This document shows, one piece after another, positions 1 through 5,174 of a DNA stretch of 6,510 nt. Under the pieces are notes generated by a model, which ran no database searches, had not been told where the DNA came from, and worked only from the letters and a program-made list of their open reading frames with translations. How positions within the stretch are numbered: the stretch's first letter is position 1; each line of letters begins with the position of its first letter. Origin of the DNA: Acidobacteriaceae bacterium (GTDB taxonomy: Bacteria > Acidobacteriota > Terriglobia > Terriglobales > Acidobacteriaceae); the NCBI GenBank assembly GCA_027306745.1, contig DAHUZD010000274.1, positions 1 to 6,510 on the forward strand, given 5' to 3'. Both the position numbers and the translations under genes were made by a program.

Positions 1-71
1 AATATATCCTGACCGAACCCTGGGTCGGCTATCGCTTTGAACCTGCTGGCGATATCAGCCCTGACCGTTAG
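1..71 (+). CDS. kdpE: C-terminal end of OmpR/PhoB-family response regulator, probably KdpE (partial)
   Basis: Reading from base 3, the frame gives 22 residues, beginning YILTEPWVGYRFEP, and ends at TAG (69-71). The pattern (Y)-I/L-x-T-E-P-x-V-G-Y-R-F is the C-terminal wing of the winged-helix DNA-binding domain of OmpR/PhoB regulators, and KdpE proteins typically end this way. Only this tail is visible; the receiver domain and the rest of the gene lie to the left of the window. KdpE, phosphorylated by the sensor kinase KdpD, activates kdpFABC when K+ is low or turgor stress occurs. The KdpE assignment rests on the motif plus the position 100-500 bp upstream of a kdp operon on the same strand. 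Another OmpR-family regulator is possible but less likely. The Trp in EPWVGYRF replaces the more usual Gly. Confidence 0.78.
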   Translation, partial: YILTEPWVGYRFEPAGDISPDR

Positions 72-176
72 ATCCACGCCTCTCCCCAATTCGCAATTCC
101 CTCCTTTACAAATTCCTTATCACCTTCTTATCCCCAATTTACGCGCACGCGGTTCCAATAAAGAAGTTGGCTCTTC
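72..176 (+). promoter_or_regulatory. Putative kdp control region between kdpE and the first small gene
   Basis: This 105-base non-coding stretch is markedly pyrimidine-rich on the + strand from about 79 to 140 and precedes the first gene of the kdp cluster. It contains a direct repeat CTTATC at 116-121 and 127-132, exactly 11 nt apart, within imperfect 11-mers (8 of 11 matching). OmpR-family dimers bind direct repeats with about one helical turn of spacing, so this is a plausible KdpE operator. TTTACA at 105-110 could be a -35 element, but the best -10-like match (TCTTAT, 126-131) is weak and only 15 nt away, so no promoter is firmly placed. No intrinsic terminator for kdpE is apparent, so readthrough from kdpE is possible. 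Confidence 0.35.
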
Positions 177-422
177 ATGATTGTGTATGCCATCTGCGGG
201 TTGGCTGCTTGTGTCGTCTTGCTGGCGATGGAATATCGATTGTTACTGCGCATCTGGAGCAGACTGCGCTGGACGCATCCCAGTGTGCATGAGTTGGGGA
301 CGATGTTGGCTCCCGTGAAAAAAGTGAAGACGTCCACGATGCTGAGGATGGAAGATTTCCCGGCGAAAAACGGGAGAGAAAGCGAAAGAGCAATCTCCCG
401 TCGCAGAGGAGAACCGCAATGA
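177..422 (+). CDS. Small single-span membrane protein of unknown function, kdp-linked
   Basis: I do not recognise this 81-aa protein. Residues about 2-19 (IVYAICGLAACVVLLAME) form one hydrophobic helix, followed by an Arg-rich segment (YRLLLRIWSRLRW), which predicts the N-terminus outside or embedded and a basic cytoplasmic tail. The C-terminal 50 residues are charged and look unstructured, ending in RRRGEPQ. The chosen ATG (177) has only a weak AAGAAG at 161-166, about 10 nt away. The TGA stop (420-422) overlaps the ATG of the next small gene (419-421), an ATGA arrangement typical of translational coupling. It is the first open frame after the kdpE stop and is co-oriented with kdpF-C. It may be an accessory Kdp protein, or the frame may be a leader whose translation opens the next start. 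Long frames on the opposite strand here look non-biological. Its existence as a protein is moderately supported by context only. Confidence 0.5.
   Translation: MIVYAICGLAACVVLLAMEYRLLLRIWSRLRWTHPSVHELGTMLAPVKKVKTSTMLRMEDFPAKNGRESERAISRRRGEPQ
405..413 (+). promoter_or_regulatory. Ribosome binding site for the 29-aa mini-gene
   Basis: AGAGGAGAA sits five bases ahead of the ATG at 419 (eight ahead of the alternative ATG at 422), inside the end of the 81-aa reading frame. It is a strong Shine-Dalgarno match and is the main reason to accept the 29-codon frame as a translated gene. Confidence 0.65.
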
Positions 423-508
423 TGATTGATCTTTACATGGTGCTTTTTGGAATCGTGTTTTTTGGAGTATCCGCGCTGTATATGCATGCTTGCAATCGAT
501 TGAGGTAA
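419..508 (+). CDS. 29-aa single-span mini-protein preceding kdpF
   Basis: A 29-codon frame starts at ATG 419 (or ATG 422, losing one Met) and ends at TAA 506-508. The product begins MMIDLYMVLFGIVFF, continues through a hydrophobic helix, and ends in a short polar tail with HACNRLR. This layout (M-x-D-x-x-Y, one helix with FF, then C-x-R-L at the C-terminus) resembles, from memory, unnamed 25-30 aa proteins next to kdpF in other bacteria. I cannot verify that here. It has a strong ribosome binding site, a 4-base ATGA overlap with the gene before it and a 5-nt gap to kdpF. It is distinct from KdpF, which follows immediately. By analogy with KdpF it could sit against the pump's transmembrane part, but its function is unknown. 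It is too short for most gene finders. Confidence 0.68.
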   Translation: MMIDLYMVLFGIVFFGVSALYMHACNRLR

Positions 509-513
509 CGACA

Positions 514-603
514 ATGACTGTTGAAACCGTAGTTGTACTCACACTGTCTGTGCTGCTGATGGCCTATCTTGTGTACGCATTGCTGCGTCCGGAGAAGTTC
601 TAA
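514..603 (+). CDS. kdpF: KdpF, small subunit of the K+-transporting KdpFABC ATPase
   Basis: A 29-aa hydrophobic protein begins at ATG 514 and ends at TAA 601-603. Residues about 5-24 form one transmembrane helix. The C-terminal [14 protein letters not shown] matches the conserved KdpF ending, YLVYALL-x-P-E-x-F. In the known complex KdpF is a single helix at the KdpA surface that stabilises the assembly and is not needed for catalysis. TGAGGT (501-506), overlapping the stop of the preceding mini-gene, is its ribosome binding site, seven bases before ATG. Its TAA shares the A at 603 with the kdpA ATG (603-605), so kdpA translation is probably coupled to it. At 29 residues it matches the E. coli length. 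The identification is secure from motif and position. Confidence 0.95.
   Translation: MTVETVVVLTLSVLLMAYLVYALLRPEKF
591..597 (+). promoter_or_regulatory. Ribosome binding site for kdpA inside kdpF
   Basis: GGAGAAG lies within the last codons of kdpF (Pro-Glu-Lys), five bases before the kdpA ATG at 603. It fixes the kdpA start and supports the TAATG stop/start overlap. Confidence 0.6.
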
Positions 604-2357
604 TGACAACGAATGGCTGGCTGCAAATTTTTCTTTTCTACAGCATCATTCTGGTGGCGACCAAGCCCATCGGCCTCTACATGGCGCGCGTGTTTGAAGG
701 TGAGCGCACTTGGCTCGATCCAATCCTCTGCCCGATTGAACGGCTGATTTACAAATTGACGGGCGTGGATGCAACCGAGGAGATGCCGTGGACAGTGTAC
801 GGCATGGCGATGCTGGCCTTCAGCCTCGTCTCGATGTTGGTGCTGTATCTCATCGAGCGCACGCAAGCCTGGTTGCCGTGGAACCCGCAGCATCTGCCGA
901 ATGTGCCTGCTGCGTTGGCGTTGAATACGGCGGCGTCGTTCACAACCAACACCAACTGGCAGGCCTACACGCCTGAGACCACGATGAGCTATCTGACCCA
1001 GATGGCAGGTCTGGCGTATCACAACTTTACCTCCGCAGCGTTGGGCATGGCGGTTGCCTTGGTGCTGATCCGCGGCATCTCACGGCGTGAACATAAGACG
1101 CTGGGTAATTTCTGGGTGGATATGACACGCGCCACACTTTGGGTTTTGTTGCCCGGCGCTTTGGTTCTGGCGCTGGCGTTGGTCTCGCAAGGCGTGATTC
1201 AAAATTTTCGTCCGTATGACACAGCCAAGCTGGTGCAGCCGCAGCCCGCAACTCAGACCACGCCAGCCATAACGACACAGACCATCGCGCAAGGGCCAGT
1301 AGCATCGCAAGAGGCCATTAAAGAACTGGGCACCAATGGTGGTGGATTTTTCAATGCCAACAGCGCCCACCCCTTTGAAAATCCAACGCCGCTGACCAAT
1401 TTTCTGGAGATGCTGGCCATCTTTTTAATCCCTGCAGGGTTCACCGCTACGCTGGGCCGCCTGACAGGTTCTCCGCGGCACGGCTGGGCCGTCTTTGCTG
1501 CAATGGCCGTGCTGTTCTTCGCTGGACTCACCACCGCCTACTGGGCGGAATCTCAACCGAATCCGTTACTGCACACTGTGGACCAGCGTGCAAGCAAGCT
1601 GCAGGCGGGTGGCAACATGGAGGGAAAAGAGGTTCGCTTTGGCATCGTCAACTCCGCGCTCTTCGCCACAGTCACAACCGACACAAGCTGCGGTGCGGTC
1701 AACTCCATGCACGATTCATTTATGCCGCTGGGTGGGCTGGTTCCGCTTACCAACATGCTGCTGGGTGAGGTAATCTTTGGCGGCGTCGGTGCCGGGCTTT
1801 ATGGCATGGTGATCTTCGTCGTACTGGCTGTATTCATCGCGGGGTTGATGGTTGGGCGCACACCGGAGTATCTCGGTAAAAAAATTGAGTCGTATGACGT
1901 AAAGATGGCGATGCTCTACATTCTCATTTTTCCGCTTATCATTCTCAGCTTCGCTGCCGCGTCGGTGCTGTTGCCAAATCTTGGCCTCAGCAGCCTGAAC
2001 AACGCTGGTCCGCACGGACTCTCCGAGATCCTCTACGCATACACCTCAGCGACAGGAAATAATGGCTCCGCATTCGCCGGACTCAACGCCAACACTAACT
2101 GGTACAACCTGACGCTGGCCTTTGCCATGCTGGCCGGTCGCTTCCTGATGATCGTTCCCGTGCTGGCCATCGCGGGCAATCTTGCCGGCAAGCGCTACAC
2201 GCCACCATCAGTGGGAACCTTTCCAGTGACCACTCCCCTGTTCACGGTGCTGCTCGTCGGGGTGATTCTGATTGTTGGCGCACTGACGTTTTTCCCTGTT
2301 CTTAGTCTTGGCCCCGTGCTGGAGCATCTGTTGCTCCGCGCCGGACACAGCTTTTAA
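603..2357 (+). CDS. kdpA: KdpA, K+-binding and translocating subunit of the KdpFABC ATPase
   Basis: This 584-aa integral membrane protein belongs to the superfamily of K+ transporters and selects K+ for the pump. The family normally has ten transmembrane helices and four pore loops. All four loops are visible: [11 protein letters not shown] at residues 112-122, [20 protein letters not shown] at 242-261, [16 protein letters not shown] at 358-373 and [19 protein letters not shown] at 482-500. Further family signatures include [10 protein letters not shown] (418-427) and [12 protein letters not shown] (469-480). The E. coli protein has 557 residues; much of the extra length seems to lie in a Gln/Thr/Pro-rich segment at about 205-235 before the second loop, probably extracytoplasmic. 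The start is set by the overlap with the kdpF stop and GGAGAAG upstream. kdpB follows after 12 bases. No frameshift or missing signature was seen. Confidence 0.98.
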   Translation: MTTNGWLQIFLFYSIILVATKPIGLYMARVFEGERTWLDPILCPIERLIYKLTGVDATEEMPWTVYGMAMLAFSLVSMLVLYLIERTQAWLPWNPQHLPNVPAALALNTAASFTTNTNWQAYTPETTMSYLTQMAGLAYHNFTSAALGMAVALVLIRGISRREHKTLGNFWVDMTRATLWVLLPGALVLALALVSQGVIQNFRPYDTAKLVQPQPATQTTPAITTQTIAQGPVASQEAIKELGTNGGGFFNANSAHPFENPTPLTNFLEMLAIFLIPAGFTATLGRLTGSPRHGWAVFAAMAVLFFAGLTTAYWAESQPNPLLHTVDQRASKLQAGGNMEGKEVRFGIVNSALFATVTTDTSCGAVNSMHDSFMPLGGLVPLTNMLLGEVIFGGVGAGLYGMVIFVVLAVFIAGLMVGRTPEYLGKKIESYDVKMAMLYILIFPLIILSFAAASVLLPNLGLSSLNNAGPHGLSEILYAYTSATGNNGSAFAGLNANTNWYNLTLAFAMLAGRFLMIVPVLAIAGNLAGKRYTPPSVGTFPVTTPLFTVLLVGVILIVGALTFFPVLSLGPVLEHLLLRAGHSF

Positions 2358-2363
2358 GGAGAG
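2356..2363 (+). promoter_or_regulatory. Ribosome binding site for kdpB, overlapping the kdpA stop
   Basis: AAGGAGAG starts within the kdpA TAA (2355-2357) and lies six bases before the kdpB ATG at 2370. It is the strongest Shine-Dalgarno match in the operon and supports the start giving an E. coli-length KdpB. Confidence 0.7.
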
Positions 2364-2369
2364 ATATTT

Positions 2370-4418
2370 ATGGTGCATCCTGCACGCAGCGGAAAAAAAT
2401 CCATGTGGGACCGCCACATAGTCGCAACAGCTTCAGTGGAGTCCTTTCGCAAGCTGAACCCGCGTATCATTCTGCGCAACCCAGTGATGTTTGTGGTGGA
2501 GATTGGCAGCGTACTAACCAGCGTTCTGGTCGTCCGCGATTTTCTGGCACATCGTCCGGATATTGGCTTCGATTTGCAGATCACTTTCTGGCTTTGGTTC
2601 ACCGTGCTCTTTGCCAACTTTGCTGAGGCCATGGCTGAAGGCCGGGGCAAGGCCCAGGCTGAATCGTTGCGCAAGTCAAAGTCAGAGACGATCGCGCATC
2701 GCCTGCTGGAGAACGGAACGGTGGAAGAGGTTCCCAGCACGCAACTGCGTGCAGGCGACATTGTGCTGGTGATCGCAGGGCAGTTGATTCCCGGTGACGG
2801 CGAGGTGATTGAAGGTGTCGCTTCAGTGGATGAGTCGGCGATTACTGGGGAGTCCGCGCCGGTCATTCGTGAATCGGGAGGAGACCGCTCAGCCGTCACC
2901 GGGGGCACGCGTGTATTGTCCGATCAATTGCGCATCAAAATCACCTCGAATCCGGGTGAGACATTTCTTGATCGCATGATTGCATTGGTAGAAGGCGCGG
3001 AACGCCAGAAGACACCGAATGAGATCGCGCTAAACATTCTTCTGGCGGGATTAACACTCATCTTTCTGCTGGCCGTGGTCACGCTGCAACCCTTTGCCCT
3101 ATATTCCAACGCGCCGCAAAGCGTCTTTGTGTTGGTTTCTCTGCTGGTCTGCCTGATTCCCACCACAATCGGCGGCTTGCTCTCGGCCATCGGCATTGCG
3201 GGCATGGATCGGCTGGTACAGCACAATGTACTGGCCATGTCTGGCCGCGCGGTGGAGGCGGCGGGTGACGTGAACACGCTCTTGCTCGACAAGACGGGCA
3301 CCATCACGCTGGGCAATCGAGAAGCAACGGAATTTATTCCCGCACCGGGCATCAGCAAAGATCAACTCGCCGATGCGGCACAGCTCTCCTCGTTGGCCGA
3401 TGAAACGCCAGAGGGCCGCTCCATTGTTGTGCTGGCCAAGGAGCGCTATGGCCTGCGCGGACGCGAGATGGCTCCTTCGCACGCAGAGTTTTTGCCGTTC
3501 AGCGCCGTCACTCGAATGTCGGGTGTGAATCTGGATGGTCGCATCATCCGCAAAGGCTCCGTTGACGCCATCGCAAAATTCTTACAGGAGTCAGGCAGTG
3601 AGCTTCCGGCAGATGTTCGCAACGCAGTGGAGCTGGTTGCGCGCGCGGGGGGAACCCCGCTGGTGGTTGCAGAGAACAAGATGGCCCTCGGCGTGATTCA
3701 CCTGAAGGACATTGTGAAGGGCGGCATGAAGGAGCGTTTCGCCCAACTTCGCCGCATGGGCATTCGCACCGTCATGATTACTGGCGACAATCCTTTGACG
3801 GCAGCAGCCATTGCGCGAGAAGCGGGCGTGGATGATTTTCTGGCTGAAGCCAAGCCCAAGGACAAGATGGATCTGATTCGCCGCGAACAGGCTGGCGGCA
3901 AGCTGGTCGCCATGACGGGCGACGGAACCAACGACGCTCCAGCACTGGCGCAGGCAGATGTCGGCGTGGCGATGAATACCGGCACGCAGGCGGCAAAAGA
4001 GGCTGGCAACATGGTCGATTTGGATTCCAATCCCACCAAACTGATTGAAATTGTCGAGATAGGAAAACAGCTTTTGATGACACGCGGCGCATTGACCACA
4101 TTTTCCATCGCCAACGACGTGGCAAAATACTTCGCCATTATTCCTGCCATGTTCGCCGTGGCTTTCCCTGTGCTCGACATGCTCAACATCATGCACCTGC
4201 ACACACCGCAGTCCGCGATTTTGTCGGCGGTCATCTTCAACGCACTCATTATCGTCGTACTGATTCCGCTGGCGCTGCGCGGGGTTGGCTACCGCGCGAT
4301 GAGTGCGGAGGCTCTGCTGCGCCGAAATCTGCTGATCTCTGGACTCGGCGGATTGGTGGCGCCGTTTATAGGCATCAAGGCCATCGACATGCTGATTACA
4401 GCGCTCCATCTTGCTTAA
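2370..4418 (+). CDS. kdpB: KdpB, catalytic P-type ATPase subunit of KdpFABC
   Basis: This 682-aa P-type ATPase, the same length as E. coli KdpB, hydrolyses ATP to drive K+ uptake. Visible elements are the actuator loop TGES at residues 159-162, the membrane motif PTTIGG at 264-269 and the phosphorylation motif DKTGT with Asp307. The nucleotide-binding residues Phe377 ([12 protein letters not shown]) and Lys395 (RKGS) are present, as are MITGDNP at 469-475 and the hinge TGDGTNDAP with Asp518 and Asp522. The membrane-coupling residues Asp583 and Lys586 lie in [11 protein letters not shown]. These key numbers coincide with E. coli. Ser162, whose phosphorylation inhibits the E. coli pump at high K+, is kept. 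Seven transmembrane segments are expected. Start ATG 2370 is set by AAGGAGAG. kdpC follows after 24 bases. The protein appears fully active. Confidence 0.98.
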   Translation: MVHPARSGKKSMWDRHIVATASVESFRKLNPRIILRNPVMFVVEIGSVLTSVLVVRDFLAHRPDIGFDLQITFWLWFTVLFANFAEAMAEGRGKAQAESLRKSKSETIAHRLLENGTVEEVPSTQLRAGDIVLVIAGQLIPGDGEVIEGVASVDESAITGESAPVIRESGGDRSAVTGGTRVLSDQLRIKITSNPGETFLDRMIALVEGAERQKTPNEIALNILLAGLTLIFLLAVVTLQPFALYSNAPQSVFVLVSLLVCLIPTTIGGLLSAIGIAGMDRLVQHNVLAMSGRAVEAAGDVNTLLLDKTGTITLGNREATEFIPAPGISKDQLADAAQLSSLADETPEGRSIVVLAKERYGLRGREMAPSHAEFLPFSAVTRMSGVNLDGRIIRKGSVDAIAKFLQESGSELPADVRNAVELVARAGGTPLVVAENKMALGVIHLKDIVKGGMKERFAQLRRMGIRTVMITGDNPLTAAAIAREAGVDDFLAEAKPKDKMDLIRREQAGGKLVAMTGDGTNDAPALAQADVGVAMNTGTQAAKEAGNMVDLDSNPTKLIEIVEIGKQLLMTRGALTTFSIANDVAKYFAIIPAMFAVAFPVLDMLNIMHLHTPQSAILSAVIFNALIIVVLIPLALRGVGYRAMSAEALLRRNLLISGLGGLVAPFIGIKAIDMLITALHLA

Positions 4419-4442
4419 GGCTTCACCGTAGGGAGAAATGCT

Positions 4443-5015
4443 ATGCAAAAACTTCTGATCATCTCGCTTCGCTACACGCTGGTAACCACGTTGCTGCTGG
4501 GTCTGGGCTATCCGATGCTGGTGACGCTGATCGCGCAGCACGTGTGGAAGGATCAGGCGAACGGACAACTGATCGTGCAGAATGGAACCATTCTAGGTTC
4601 GCACTGGATTGGCCAGCCCTTCAGCGGCCCCAGCTACTTCCATAGCCGACCTTCGGCTGCTGGAAATGGATATGATGCAACGGCCTCAGGCGGTTCGAAC
4701 TGGTCGCCGAGCAGCCAAAAACTAGTCGACAGAATTTCGGCCAGCGTTAAGAACGAGCAGACAGACACCGCTGGCGGTCCCGTGCCGATCGACCTGGTGA
4801 CGGCTTCGGCATCGGGGCTGGATCCGGACATTACACCGGCTGCGGCTGAATATCAGGCGAGCCGAGTTGCGCAGGCGCGAGGCCTCCCTTTGAATCAAGT
4901 CGAGGCTCTGATCCAGAAAAATGTAACGGAGCGCGAATTTGGATTGTTAGGAGAGCGCCGGGTCAATGTGCTCCAGCTCAATCTTGCTCTGGATCAAATG
5001 CAGGCTCATCCATAG
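4443..5015 (+). CDS. kdpC: KdpC, accessory subunit of the KdpFABC ATPase
   Basis: This 190-aa protein matches the usual KdpC length. Residues about 10-32 (TLVTTLLLGLGYPMLVTLIA and flanks) form the single N-terminal transmembrane helix; the rest is an extracytoplasmic domain. Conserved blocks are GSHWIGQPF and YFHSRPSA near residues 53-72, SNWSPSSQ near 85, PVPIDLVTASASGLDPDITP near 113-132 and YQASRVAQARGL near 136-147. KdpC contacts KdpA and KdpB, and is proposed to raise K+ or ATP affinity of the complex. The ATG at 4443 is preferred because GGGAGA (4431-4436) lies six bases ahead; an ATG at 4438 reads into a stop after six codons. It is the last kdp gene here: no kdpD or kdpE follows, and the next gene is convergent. 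Confidence 0.97.
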   Translation: MQKLLIISLRYTLVTTLLLGLGYPMLVTLIAQHVWKDQANGQLIVQNGTILGSHWIGQPFSGPSYFHSRPSAAGNGYDATASGGSNWSPSSQKLVDRISASVKNEQTDTAGGPVPIDLVTASASGLDPDITPAAAEYQASRVAQARGLPLNQVEALIQKNVTEREFGLLGERRVNVLQLNLALDQMQAHP

Positions 5016-5174
5016 TTGTCAGCAGCTCCTTGGCTATAAGCTGTCGGGGTGCAAAGCCGAGGCCACGCGGCAAAGTGAATGGGAGATGGCGGCTTTTAGG
5101 GGCAACGATATCGCGGACGAATCAGCGATATTGTTGCCATCCTAAAAGAAACACCCACCAGCGAAGCATTCTGC
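5016..5174. other. Convergent intergenic region between kdpC and the esterase gene
   Basis: These 159 bases separate two gene ends. Apart from the hairpin at 5093-5148, only a minor GCCG/CGGC stem (5056-5059 with 5068-5071) flanked by AAA runs was noticed. The short open frames across it show no recognisable protein or ribosome binding site. No promoter is needed here because both neighbours terminate into it. Confidence 0.6.
5093..5148. repeat. Long imperfect inverted repeat (hairpin) between convergent genes
   Basis: The left arm (5093-5114) starts CTTTTAGGGGCAACG and ends TATCGC. The right arm (5125-5148) starts GCGATATTGTTGCC and ends CCTAAAAG. They pair over 22 positions: 21 Watson-Crick and one G-T, with a two-base bulge (AT at 5139-5140) and a 10-base loop (5115-5124). 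The hairpin lies 77 bases after the kdpC stop and 26 bases after the esterase stop. Neither strand has a T-tract directly after the stem, and the T run is in the 5' arm with the A run in the 3' arm, unlike a standard intrinsic terminator. It may still block exonucleases or help end both transcripts, or it may be a copy of a dispersed palindromic repeat. The structure is certain; the role is not. Confidence 0.85.

Noticed and set aside
72..176. c-di-AMP (ydaO-type) or other K+-related riboswitch
   Set aside because: The 105-base pyrimidine-rich stretch is short, has no evident paired architecture and shows none of the conserved purine-rich blocks I would expect.
128..514. 128-codon minus-strand frame across the small genes upstream of kdpF
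   Set aside because: The product has no coherent domain and starts with polar low-complexity sequence. The + strand genes here have ribosome binding sites and overlaps that fit the operon.
2354..2908. 184-codon minus-strand frame at the start of kdpB
   Set aside because: It is a Ser/Thr/Pro-rich shadow of the KdpB actuator region with no recognisable feature.
4438..4440. ATG five bases before the kdpC start
   Set aside because: It reads ATG CTA TGC and reaches a stop after six codons. The ATG at 4443 has the properly spaced GGGAGA.
3591..4568. 325-codon open frame on the minus strand inside kdpB/kdpC
   Set aside because: It is antisense to strongly conserved KdpB sequence, gives a His/Gln/Arg-rich product with no domain, and is a by-product of the codon bias of the real gene.
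5093..5148. Standard rho-independent terminator
   Set aside because: No T-tract follows the stem on either strand and the A/T runs are in the wrong arms. It is listed as an inverted repeat instead.
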